Source of the DNA: Osmia lignaria lignaria
Taxonomy: Eukaryota; Arthropoda; Insecta; Hymenoptera; Megachilidae
NCBI RefSeq assembly: GCF_051020975.1
Contig: NW_027478168.1
Span: 11,222,001 to 11,286,000 of the forward strand
Direction: 5' to 3'
DNA: 64,000 nt
In this document: piece by piece, positions 47,897 to 60,423 of the stretch
Position numbering within the stretch: position 1 is the stretch's first letter
How the letters are laid out: each line of letters opens with the position of its first letter
Made by a program: the position numbers and the translations under genes
The notes under the pieces: generated by a model
Told to the model about the DNA's origin: nothing
Seen by the model: only the letters and a program-made list of their open reading frames with translations
Databases searched by the model: none

Positions 47897-50800
47897 AGGG
47901 GCCACGGTGTTTCTGTATCTCTATTATGTTGGTGCGGCTTCGGAACTTTTAAATATCTTGATATATCTCGAGAACTACGCATCTGTTCAAAAAATATCAT
48001 AGAACATAAAAAGTAGGAATCCTAATTTTCTACAAAAAAGGTCTCTTAACATTTTGCCGTAGCTCGCTTCGTTTCCGAGATATTTGCAGATTTATCTCAA
48101 GGGAAGGGGCCTGACGGACATATTTCCAGATATTTCTTCTTCTTGTTGTTCTTCTTCTGCACAGCTAAGCTGGAAGTGGCATTTGCAGCTCGCAATAGTG
48201 CAGAGTTATCTCAAAGAAAGGGGCCACGGTGTTTCTGTATCTCTATTATGTTGGTGCGGCTTCGGAACTTTTAAATATCTTGATATATCTCGAGAACTAC
48301 GCATCTGATCAAAAAATATCGTAGAACATAAAAAGTAGGAAACTTAAATCTCTACAAATAAGGTCTCTTAACATTTTGCCATAGCTCGCTTCGTTTCCGA
48401 GATATTTGCAGATTTATCTCAAGGGAAGGGGCCTGACGGACATATTTCGAGATATTTCTTCTTCTTGTTGTTCTTCTTCTGCACAGCTAAGCTGGAAGTG
48501 GCATTTGCAGCTCGCACTAGTGCAGAGTTACCTCAAAGAAAGGGGCCACGGTGTTTCTGTATCTCTATTATGTTGGTGCCGCTTCGGAACTTTTAAATAT
48601 CAGGATATATCTCGAGAACTACGCATCTGATCAAAAAATATCATAGAACATAAAAAGTAGGAATCCTAATTTTCTACAAAAAAGGTCTCTTAACATTTTG
48701 CCGTAGCTCGCTTCGTTTCCGAGATATTTGCAGATTTATCTCAAGGGAAGGGGCCTGACGGACATATTTCGAAATATTTCTTATTCTTGTTGTTCTTCAT
48801 CTGCACAGCTAAGCTGGAAGTGGCATTTGCAGCTCGCAATAGTGCAGAGTTATCTCAAAGAAAGGGGCCACGGTGTTTCTGTACCTCTATTATGTTGGTG
48901 CAGCTTCGGAGCTTTTAAATATCTTGATATATCTCGAGAACTACGCATCTGATCAAAAAATATCGCAGAACATAAAAAGTAGGAAACTTAATTCTCTACA
49001 AATAAGGTCTCTAAACATTTTGCCATAGCTCGCTTGGTTTCCGAGATATTTGCAGATTTATCTCAAGGGAAGGGGCCTGACGGACATATTTCGAGATATT
49101 CCTTCTTCTTGTTGTTCTTCTTCTGCACAGCTAAGCTGGAAGTGGCATTTGCAGCTCGCAATAGTGCAGAGTTATTTCAAAGAAAGGGGCCACGGTGTTT
49201 CTGTACCTCTATTATGTTGGTGCAGCTTCGGAGCTTTTAAATATCTTGATATATCTCGAGAACTACGCATCTGATCAAAATATATCATAGAACATAAAAA
49301 GTAGGAAACTTAATTCTCTACAAAAAAGGTCTCTTTACATTTTCCCATAGCTGGCATCGTTTCCGAGATATTTGCAGATTTAGCTCAAGGGAAGGGGCCT
49401 GACGGACATATTCCGAGATATTTCTTCTTCTTGTTGTTCCTCTTCTGCACAGCTAAGCTGGAAGTGGCATTTGCAGGTCGCAATAGTGCAGAGTTATCTC
49501 AAAGAAAGGGGCCACGGTGTTTCTGTATCTCTATTATGTTGGTGCGGCTTCGGAACTTTTAAATATCTCGATATATCTCGAAAACTACGCTTCTGATCAA
49601 AAAATATCAGAGAACGTAAATTGTAGGAAACATAATTCTCTACAAAAAAGGTCTCTTAACATTTTGCCATAGCTCGCTTCGTTTCCCAGATATTTGCAGA
49701 TTTATCTCAAGGGAAGGGGCCTGACGGACATATTTCGAGATATTTCTTCTTCTTGTTGTTCTTCTTCTGCACAGCTAAGCTGGAAATGGCATTTGCAGCT
49801 CGCAATAGTGCAGAGTTATCTCAAAGAAAGGGGCCACGGTGTTTCTGTATCTCTATTATGTTGGTGCGGCTTCGGAACTTTTAAATATCTTGATATATCT
49901 CGAGAACTACGCATCTGATCAAAAAATGTCGTAGAACATAAAAAGTAGGAAACTTAATCCTCTACAAATAAGATCTCTAAACATTTTGCCATAGCTCGCT
50001 TGGTTTCCGAGATATTTGCAGATTTATCTCAAGGTAAGGGGCCTGACGGACATATTTCGAGATATTCCTTCTTCTTGTTGTTCTTCTTCTGCACAGCTAA
50101 GCTGGAAGTGGCATTTGCAGCTCGCAATAGTGCAGAGTTACCTCAAAGAAAGGGGCCACGGTGTTTCTGTATCTCTATTATGTTGGTGCCGCTTCGGAAC
50201 TTTTAAATATCAGGATATATCTCGAGAACTACGCATCTGATCAAAAAATATCATAGAACATAAAAAGTAGGAAACTTAATTCTCTACAAAAATGGTCTCT
50301 TAACATTTTGCCATAGCTCGCTTCGTTTCCGAGATATTTGCAGATTTATCTCAAGGGAAGGGGCCTGACGGACATATTTCGAGATATTTCTTCTTCTTGT
50401 TGTTCTTCTTCTGCACAGCTAAGCTGGAAGTGGCATTTGCAGCTCGCAGTAGTGCAGAGTTATCTCAAAGAAAGGGGCCACGGTGTTTCTGTATCTCTAT
50501 TATGTTGGTGCGGCTTCGGAACTTTTAAATATCTTGATATATCTCGAGAACTACGCATCTGATCAAAAAATATCGTAGAACATAAAAAGTAGGAAACTTA
50601 AATCTCTACAAATAAGGTCTCTTAACATTTTGCCATAGCTCGCTTCGTTTCCGAGATATTTGCAGATTTATCTCAAGGGAAGGGGCCTGACGGACATATT
50701 TCGAGATATTTCTTCTTCTTGTTGTTCTTCTTCTGCACAGCTAAGCTGGAAGTGGCATTTGCAGCTCGCAATAGTGCAGAGTTACCTCAAAGAAAGGGGC

Positions 50801-53800
50801 CACGGTGTTTCTGTATCTCTATTATGTTGGTGCCGCTTCGGAACTTTTAAATATCAGGATATATCTCGAGAACTACGCATCTGATCAAAAAATATCATAG
50901 AACATAAAAAATAGGAATCCTAATTTTCTACAAAAAAGGTCTCTTAACATTTTGCCGTAGCTCGCTTCGTTTCCGAGATATTTGCAGATTTATCTCAAGG
51001 GAAGGGGCCTGACGGACATATTTCGAGATATTTCTTCTTCTTGTTGTTCTTCTTCTACACAGCTAAGCTGGAAGTGGCATTTGCAGCTCGCAATAGTGCA
51101 GAGTTATCTCAAAGAGAGGGGCCACGGTGTTTCTGTATCTCTATTATGTTGGTGCGGCTTCGGAACTTTTAAATATCTTGATATATCTCGAGAACTACGC
51201 ATCTGTTCAAAAAATATCATAGAACATAAAAAGTAGGAATCCTAATTTTCTACAAAAAAGGTCTCTTAACATTTTGCCGTAGCTCGCTTCGTTTCCGAGA
51301 TATTTGCAGATTTATCTCAAGGGAAGGGGCCTGACGGACATATTTCCAGATATTTCTTCTTCTTGTTGTTCTTCTTCTGCACAGCTAAGCTGGAAGTGGC
51401 ATTTGCAGCTCGCAATAGTGCAGAGTTATCTCAAAGAAAGGGGCCACGGTGTTTCTGTATCTCTATTATGTTGGTGCGGCTTCGGAACTTTTAAATATCT
51501 TGATATATCTCGAGAACTACGCATCTGATCAAAAAATATCGTAGAACATAAAAAGTAGGAAACTTAAATCTCTACAAATAAGGTCTCTTAACATTTTGCC
51601 ATAGCTCGCTTCGTTTCCGAGATATTTGCAGATTTATCTCAAGGGAAGGGGCCTGACGGACATATTTCGAGATATTTCTTCTTCTTGTTGTTCTTCTTCT
51701 GCACAGCTAAGCTGGAAGTGGCATTTGCAGCTCGCACTAGTGCAGAGTTACCTCAAAGAAAGGGGCCACGGTGTTTCTGTATCTCTATTATGTTGGTGCC
51801 GCTTCGGAACTTTTAAATATCAGGATATATCTCGAGAACTACGCATCTGATCAAAAAATATCATAGAACATAAAAAGTAGGAATCCTAATTTTCTACAAA
51901 AAAGGTCTCTTAACATTTTGCCGTAGCTCGCTTCGTTTCCGAGATATTTGCAGATTTATCTCAAGGGAAGGGGCCTGACGGACATATTTCGAAATATTTC
52001 TTATTCTTGTTGTTCTTCATCTGCACAGCTAAGCTGGAAGTGGCATTTGCAGCTCGCAATAGTGCAGAGTTATCTCAAAGAAAGGGGCCACGGTGTTTCT
52101 GTACCTCTATTATGTTGGTGCAGCTTCGGAGCTTTTAAATATCTTGATATATCTCGAGAACTACGCATCTGATCAAAAAATATCGCAGAACATAAAAAGT
52201 AGGAAACTTAATTCTCTACAAATAAGGTCTCTAAACATTTTGCCATAGCTCGCTTGGTTTCCGAGATATTTGCAGATTTATCTCAAGGGAAGGGGCCTGA
52301 CGGACATATTTCGAGATATTCCTTCTTCTTGTTGTTCTTCTTCTGCACAGCTAAGCTGGAAGTGGCATTTGCAGCTCGCAATAGTGCAGAGTTATTTCAA
52401 AGAAAGGGGCCACGGTGTTTCTGTACCTCTATTATGTTGGTGCAGCTTCGGAGCTTTTAAATATCTTGATATATCTCGAGAACTACGCATCTGATCAAAA
52501 TATATCATAGAACATAAAAAGTAGGAAACTTAATTCTCTACAAAAAAGGTCTCTTTACATTTTCCCATAGCTGGCATCGTTTCCGAGATATTTGCAGATT
52601 TAGCTCAAGGGAAGGGGCCTGACGGACATATTCCGAGATATTTCTTCTTCTTGTTGTTCCTCTTCTGCACAGCTAAGCTGGAAGTGGCATTTGCAGGTCG
52701 CAATAGTGCAGAGTTATCTCAAAGAAAGGGGCCACGGTGTTTCTGTATCTCTATTATGTTGGTGCGGCTTCGGAACTTTTAAATATCTCGATATATCTCG
52801 AAAACTACGCTTCTGATCAAAAAATATCAGAGAACGTAAATTGTAGGAAACATAATTCTCTACAAAAAAGGTCTCTTAACATTTTGCCATAGCTCGCTTC
52901 GTTTCCCAGATATTTGCAGATTTATCTCAAGGGAAGGGGCCTGACGGACATATTTCGAGATATTTCTTCTTCTTGTTGTTCTTCTTCTGCACAGCTAAGC
53001 TGGAAATGGCATTTGCAGCTCGCAATAGTGCAGAGTTATCTCAAAGAAAGGGGCCACGGTGTTTCTGTATCTCTATTATGTTGGTGCGGCTTCGGAACTT
53101 TTAAATATCTTGATATATCTCGAGAACTACGCATCTGATCAAAAAATGTCGTAGAACATAAAAAGTAGGAAACTTAATCCTCTACAAATAAGATCTCTAA
53201 ACATTTTGCCATAGCTCGCTTGGTTTCCGAGATATTTGCAGATTTATCTCAAGGGAAGGGGCCTGACGGACATATTTCGAGATATTCCTTCTTCTTGTTG
53301 TTCTTCTTCTGCACAGCTAAGCTGGAAGTGGCATTTGCAGCTCGCAATAGTGCAGAGTTACCTCAAAGAAAGGGGCCACGGTGTTTCTGTATCTCTATTA
53401 TGTTGGTGCCGCTTCGGAACTTTTAAATATCAGGATATATCTCGAGAACTACGCATCTGATCAAAAAATATCATAGAACATAAAAAGTAGGAAACTTAAT
53501 TCTCTACAAAAATGGTCTCTTAACATTTTGCCATAGCTCGCTTCGTTTCCGAGATATTTGCAGATTTATCTCAAGGGAAGGGGCCTGACGGACATATTTC
53601 GAGATATTTCTTCTTCTTATTGTTCTTCTTCTGCACAGCTAAGCTGGAAGTGGCATTTGCAGCTCGCAGTAGTGCAGAGTTATCTCAAAGAAAGGGGCCA
53701 CGGTGTTTCTGTATCTCTATTATGTTGGTGCGGCTTCGGAACTTTTAAATATCTTGATATATCTCGAGAACTACGCATCTGATCAAAAAATATCGTAGAA

Positions 53801-54324
53801 CATAAAAAGTAGGAAACTTAAATCTCTACAAATAAGGTCTCTTAACATTTTGCCATAGCTCGCTTCGTTTCCGAGATATTTGCAGATTTATCTCAAGGGA
53901 AGGGGCCTGACGGACATATTTCGAGATATTTCTTCTTCTTGTTGTTCTTCTTCTGCACAGCTAAGCTGGAAGTGGCATTTGCAGCTCGCAATAGTGCAGA
54001 GTTACCTCAAAGAAAGGGGCCACGGTGTTTCTGTATCTCTATTATGTTGGTGCCGCTTCGGAACTTTTAAATATCAGGATATATCTCGAGAACTACGCAT
54101 CTGATCAAAAAATATCATAGAACATAAAAAATAGGAATCCTAATTTTCTACAAAAAAGGTCTCTTAACATTTTGCCGTAGCTCGCTTCGTTTCCGAGATA
54201 TTTGCAGATTTATCTCAAGGGAAGGGGCCTGACGGACATATTTCGAGATATTTCTTCTTCTTGTTGTTCTTCTTCTACACAGCTAAGCTGGAAGTGGCAT
54301 TTGCAGCTCGCAATAGTGCAGAGT
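47897..54324 (+). repeat. Higher-order repeat: decamer, 3,220 bp, two nearly identical tandem copies
   Basis: Ten monomers starting at 48084, 48406, 48728, 49050, 49372, 49694, 50016, 50338, 50660 and 50982 recur in order from 51304 to 54202. Only two differences were found by reading: 50035 T against 53255 G, and 50399 G against 53619 A. Rare marks are kept in both, including TATCGCAGAAC, CTCTTTACATTTTCCC, GCTGGAAATGGC, AATCCTCTAC and AAAAAATAGGAATCC. Left and right limits lie inside monomers at about 47,897/51,117 and 51,104/54,324. This is the youngest large duplication in the window, or a possible assembly duplication. Confidence 0.92.
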
Positions 54325-57300
54325 TATCGCAAAGAAAGGGGCCACGGTGTTTCTGTATCTCTATTATGTTGGTGCGGCTTCGGAACCTTTAAATATCTTG
54401 ATATATCTCGAGAACTACGCATCTGATCAAAAAATATCATAGAACATAAAAAGTAGGAAACTTAATTCTCTACAAAAAAGGTCTTTTAACGTTTTGCAAT
54501 AGCTCGCTTCGTTTCCGAGATATTTGCAGATTTATCTCAAGGGAAGGGTCCTGACGGACATATTTCGAGATATTTCTTCTTCTTGTTGTTCTTCTTCTGC
54601 ACAGCTAAACTGGAAGTGGCATTTCCAGCTCGCAATCATGCAGAGTTATCTCAAAGAGAGGGGCCACGGTGTTTCTGTATCTCTATTATGTTGGTGCGGC
54701 TTCGGAACTTTTAAATATCTTGATATATCTCGAGAACTACGCCTCTGATCGAAAAATATCATAGAACATAAAAAGTAGGAAACTTAATTCTCTACAAAAA
54801 AGGTCTCTTAACATTTTGCCGTAGCTCGCTTCGTTTCCGAGATATTTGCAGATTTATCTCAAGGGAAGGGGCCTGACGGACATATTTCGAGATATTTCTT
54901 CTTCTTGTTGTTCTTCTTCTGCACAGCTAAGCTGGAAGTGGCATTTGCAGCGCGCAATAGTGCAGAGTTATCTCAAAGAAACGGGCCACGGTGTTTCTGT
55001 ATCTCTATTATGTTGGTGCGGCTTCGGAACTTTTAAATATCTTGATATATCTCGAGAACTACGCATCTGATCAGAAAATATCATAGAACATAAAAAGTAG
55101 GAAACTTAATTCTCTACAAAAAAGGTCTCTTAACATTTTCCCATAACTGGCATCGTTTCCGAGATATTTGCAGATTTATCTCAAGGGAAGGGGCCTGACG
55201 GACATATTTCGAGATATTTCTTCTGCTTGTTGTTCTTCTTCTGCACAGCTAAGCTGGAAGTGGCATTTGCAGCTCGCAATAGTGCAGAGTTATCGCAAAG
55301 AAAGGGGCCACGGTGTTTCTGTATCTCTATTATGTTGGTGCGGCTTCGGAACCTTTAAATATCTTGATATATCTCGAGAATTACGCATCTGATCAAAAAA
55401 TATCATAGAACATAAAAAGTAGGAAACCTAATTTTCTACAAAAAAGGTCTCTTAACATTTTGCCGTAGCTCGCTTCGTTTCCGAGATATTTGCAGATTTA
55501 TCTCAAGGGAAGGGGCCTGACGGACATATTTCGAAATATTTCTTATTCTTGTTGTTCTTCTTCTGCACAGCTAAGCTGGAAGTGGCATTTGCAGCTCGCT
55601 ATAGTGCAGAGTTATCTCAAAGAAAGGGGCCACGGTGTTTCTGTACCTCTATTATGTTGGTGCAGCTTCGGAGCTTTTAAATATCTTGATATATCTCGAG
55701 AACTACGCATCTGATCAAAAAATATCATAGAACATAAAAAGTAGGAAACTTAATTCTCTACAAAAAAGGTCTTTTAACGTTTTGCAATAGCTCGCTTCGT
55801 TTCCAAGATATTTGCAGATGTATCTCAAGGGAAGGGTCCTGACGGACATATTTCGAGATATTTCTTCTTCTTGTTGTTCTTCTTCTGCACAGCTAAGCTG
55901 GAAGTGGCGTTTGCAGCTCGCAATAGTGCAGAGTTATCTCAAAGAAAGGGGCCACGGTGTTTCTGTATCTCTATTATGTTGGTGCGGCTTCGGAACTTTT
56001 AAATATCTTGACATATCTCGAGAACTACGCATCTGATCAAAAAATGTCGTAGAACATAAAAAGTAGGAAACTTAATTCTCTACAAATAAGATCTCTAAAC
56101 ATTTTGCCATAGCTCGCTTGGTTTCCGAGATATTTGCAGATTTATCTCAAGGGAAGGGGCCTGACGGACATATTTCGAGATATTCCTTCTTCTTGTTGTT
56201 CTTCTTCTGCACAGCTAAGCTGGAAGTGGCATTTGCAGCTCGCAATAGTGCAGAGTTACCTCAAAGAAAGGGGCCACGGTGTTTCTGTATCTCTATTATG
56301 TTGGTGCCGCTTCGGAACTTTTAAATATCAGGATATATCTCGAGAACTACGCATCTGATCAAAAAATATCATAGAACATAAAAAGTAGGAAACTTAATTC
56401 TCTACAAAAATGGTCTGTTAACATTTTGCCATAGCTCGCTTCGTTTCCGAGATATTTGCAGATTTATCTCAAGGGAAGGGGCCTGACGGACATATTTCGA
56501 GATATTTCTTCTTCTTGTTGTTCTTCTTCTGCATAGCTAAGCTGGAAGTGGCATTTGCAGCTCGCAGTAGTGCAGAGTTATCTCAAAGAAAGGGGCCACG
56601 GTGTTTCTGTATCTCTATTATGTTGGTGCGGCTTCGGAACTTTCAAATATCTTGATATATCTCGAGAACTACGCATCTGATCAGAAAATATCATAGAACA
56701 TAAAAAGTAGGAAACTTAATTCTCTACAAAAAAGGTCTCTTAACATTTTGCCATAGCTCGCTTCGTTTCCGAGATATTTGCAGATTTATCTCAAGGGAAG
56801 GGGCCTGACGGACATATTTCGAGATATTTCTTCTTCTTGTTGTTCTTCTTCTGCACAGCTAAGCTGGAAGTGGCATTTGCAGCGCGCAATAGTGCAGAGT
56901 TATCTCAAAGAAAGGGGCCACGGTGTTTCTGTATCTCTATTATGTTGGTGCGGCTTCGGAACTTTTAAATATCTTGATATATCTCGAGAACTACGCATCT
57001 GTTCAAAAAATATCATAGAACATAAAAAGTAGGAATCCTAATTTTCTACAAAAAAGGTCTCTTAACATTTTGCCGTAGCTCGCTTCGTTTCCGAGATATT
57101 TGCAGATTTATCTCAAGGGAAGGGGCCTGACGGACATATTTCGAGATATTTCTTCTTCTTGTTGTTCTTCTTCTGCACAGCTAAGCTGGAAGTGGCATTT
57201 GCAGCTCGCTATAGTGCAGAGTTATCTCAAAGAAACGGGCCACGGTGTTTCTGTATCTCTATTATGTTGGTGCAGCTTCGGAGCTTTTAAATATCTTGAT

Positions 57301-60300
57301 ATATCTCGAGAACTACGCATCTGATCAAAAAATATCATAGAACATAAAAAGTAGGAAACTTAATTCTCTACAAAAAAGGTCTTTTAACGTTTTGCAATAG
57401 CTGGCTTCGTTTCCGAGATATTTGCAGATTTATCTCAAGGGAAGGGTCCTGACGGACATATTTCGAGATATTTCTTCTTCTTGTTGTTCTTCTTCTGCAC
57501 AGCTAAGCTGGAAGTGGCATTTGCAGCGCGCAATAGTGCAGAGTTATCTCAAAGAAACGGGCCACGGTGTTTCTGTATCTCTATTATGTTGGTGCGGCTT
57601 CGGAACTGTTAAATATCTTGATATATCTCGAGAACTACGCATCTGATCAAAAAATATCATAGAACATAAAAAGTAGGAAACTTAATTCTCTACAAAAATG
57701 GTCTCTTAACATTTTGCCATAGCTCGCTTCGTTTCCGAGATATTTGCAGATTTATCTCAAGGGAAGGGGCCTGACGGACATATTTCGAAATATTTCTTAT
57801 TCTTGTTGTTCTTCTTCTGCACAGCTAAGCTGGAAGTGGCATTTGCAGCTCGCATTAGTGCAGAGTTATCTCAAAGAAAGGGGCCACGGTGTTTCTGTAC
57901 CTCTATTATGTTGGTGCAGCTTCGGAGCTTTTAAATATCTTGATATATCTCGAGAACTACGCATCTGATCAAAAAATATCATAGAACATAAAAAGTAGGA
58001 AACTTAATTCTCTACAAAAAAGGTCTCTTAACATTTTCCCATAGCTGGCATCGTTTCCGAGATATTTGCAGATATAGCTCAAGGGAAGGGGCCTGACGGA
58101 CATATTCCGAGATATTTCTTCTTCTTGTTGTTCCCCTTCTGCACAGCTAAGCTGGAAGTGGCATTTGCAGGTCGCAATAGTGCAGAGTTATCTCAAAGAA
58201 AGGGGCCACGGTGTTTCTGTATCTCTATTATGTTGGTGCGGCTTCGGAACTTTTAAATATCTTGATATATCTCGAGAACTACGCATCTGATCAAAAAATA
58301 TCATAGAACATAAAAAGTAGGAAACCTAATTTTCTACAAAAAAGGTCTCTTAACATTTTGCCGTAGCTCGCTTCGTTTCCGAGATATTTGCAGATTTATC
58401 TCAAGGGAAGGGGCCTGACGGACATATTTCGAGATATTTCTTCTTCTTGTTGTTCTTCTTCTGCACAGCTAAGCTGGAAGTGGCATTTGCAGCTCGCAAT
58501 AGTGCAGAGTTATCTCAAAGAAAGGGGCCACGGTGTTTCTGTACCTCTATTATGTTGGTGCAGCTTCGGAGCTTTTAAATATCTTGATATATCTCGAGAA
58601 CTACGCATCTGATCAAAAAATATCATAGAACATAAAAAGTAGGAAACTTAATTCTCTACAAAAAAGGTCTCTTAACATTTTCCCATTGCTGGCATCGTTT
58701 CCGAGATATTTGCAGATTTAGCTCAAGGGAAGGGGCCTGACGGACATATTCCGAGATATTTCTTCTTCTTGTTGTTCCCCTTCTGCACAGCTAAGCTGGA
58801 AGTGGCATTTGCAGGTCGCAATAGTGCAGAGTTATCTCAAAGAAAGGGGCCACGGTGTTTCTGTATCTCTATTATGTTGGTGCGGCTTCGGAACTTTTAA
58901 ATATCTCGATATATCTCGAAAACTACGCTTCTGATCAAAAAATATCAGAGAACGTAAATTGTAGGAAACATAATTCTCTACAAAAAAGGTCTCTTAACAT
59001 TTTGCCATAGCTCGCTTCGTTTCCGAGATATTTGCAGATTTATCTCAAGGGAAGGGGCCTGACGGACATATTTCGAGATATTTCTTCTTCTTGTTGTTCT
59101 TCTTCTGCACAGCTAAGCTGGAAGTGGCATTTGCAGCTCGCAATAGTGCAGAGTTACCTCAAAGAAAGGGGCCACGGTGTTTCTGTATCTCTATTATGTT
59201 GGTGCGGCTTCGGAACTTTTAAATATCTTGATATATCTCGAGAACTACGCATCTGATCAAAAGATATCATAGAACATAAAAAGTAGGAAACTTAATTCTC
59301 TACAAAAAAGGTCTCTTAACATTTTGCCATAGCTCGCTTCGTTTCCGAGATATTTGCAGATTTATCTCAAGGGAAGGGGCCTGACGGACATATTTCGAGA
59401 TATTTCTTCTTCTTGTTGTTCTTCTTCTGCACAGCTAAGCTGGAAGTGGCATTTGCAGCGCGCAATAGTGCAGAGTTATCTCAAAGAAAGGGGCCACGGT
59501 GTTTCTGTATCTCTATTATGTTGGTGCGGCTTCGGAACTTTTAAATATCTCGATATATCTCGAAAACTACGCATCTGATCAAAAAATATCATAGAACATA
59601 AAAAGTAGGAAACTTAATTCTCTACAAAAAAGGTCTTTTAACGTTTTGCAATAGCTCGCTTCGTTTCCGAGATATTTGCAGATTTATCTCAAGGGAAGGG
59701 TCCTGACGGACATATTTCGAGATATTTCTTCTTCTTGTTGTTCTTCTTCTGCACAGCTAAGCTGGAAGTGGCATTTGCAGGTCGCAATAGTGCAGAGTTA
59801 CCTCAAAGAAAGGGGCCACGGTGTTTCTGTATCTCTATTATGTTGGTGCGGCTTCGGAACTTTTAAATATCTCGATATATCTCGAAAACTACGCTTCTGA
59901 TCAAAAAATATCATAGAACGTAAATTGTAGCAAACATAATTCTCTACAAAAAAGGTCTCTTAACATTTTGCCATAGCTCGCTTCGTTTCCGAGATATTTG
60001 CAGATTTATCTCAAGGGAAGGGGCCTGACGGACATATTTCGAAATATTTCTTATTCTTGTTGTTCTTCTTCTGCATAGCTAAGCTGGAAGTGGCACTTGC
60101 AGCTCGCAATAGTGCAGAGTTATCTCAAAGAAAGGGGCCACGGTGTTTCTGTACCTCTATTATGTTGGTGCAGCTTCGGAGCTTTTAAATATCTTGATAT
60201 ATCTCGAGAACTACGCATCTGATCAAAAAATATCATAGAACATAAAAAGTAGGAAACTTAATTATCTACAAAAAAGGTCTTTTAACGTTTTGCAATAGCT

Positions 60301-60423
60301 CGCTTCGTTTCCGAGATATTTGCAGATTTATCTCAAGGGAAGGGTCCTGACGGACATATTTCGAGATATTTCTTCTTCTTGTTGTTCTTCTTCTGCACAG
60401 CTAAGCTGGAAGTGGCATTTGCG
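54325..60423 (+). repeat. Mixed E, F, G and GCGCGC-type monomers
   Basis: Single copies of types found to the left recur here without a clean long period: N at 54524, GCGCGC type at 54846, 56778, 57422 and 59354, F at 55490, 57744 and 59998, E at 56134, G at 58066 and 58710. A linker variant GGTCTTTTAACGTTTTGCAATAG precedes 54524, 55812, 57422, 59676 and several later units. The 59354 unit has a hybrid 3' end, AAAACTACGCATCTG. Confidence 0.72.
55168..55489 (+). repeat. Chimeric monomer with type G leader and ordinary body
   Basis: The leader upstream of this unit reads CATTTTCCCATAACTGGCATCG, a type G mark, but the unit then has TTTATCTCAAGGG and TTTCGAGATATTTC, not the type G TTAGCTC and TTCCGAG. 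The join lies within about 20-30 bases near 55,160-55,180. It also shares GTTATCGCAAAG and GGAACCTTTAAAT with the 54202 unit three monomers earlier. Confidence 0.8.
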
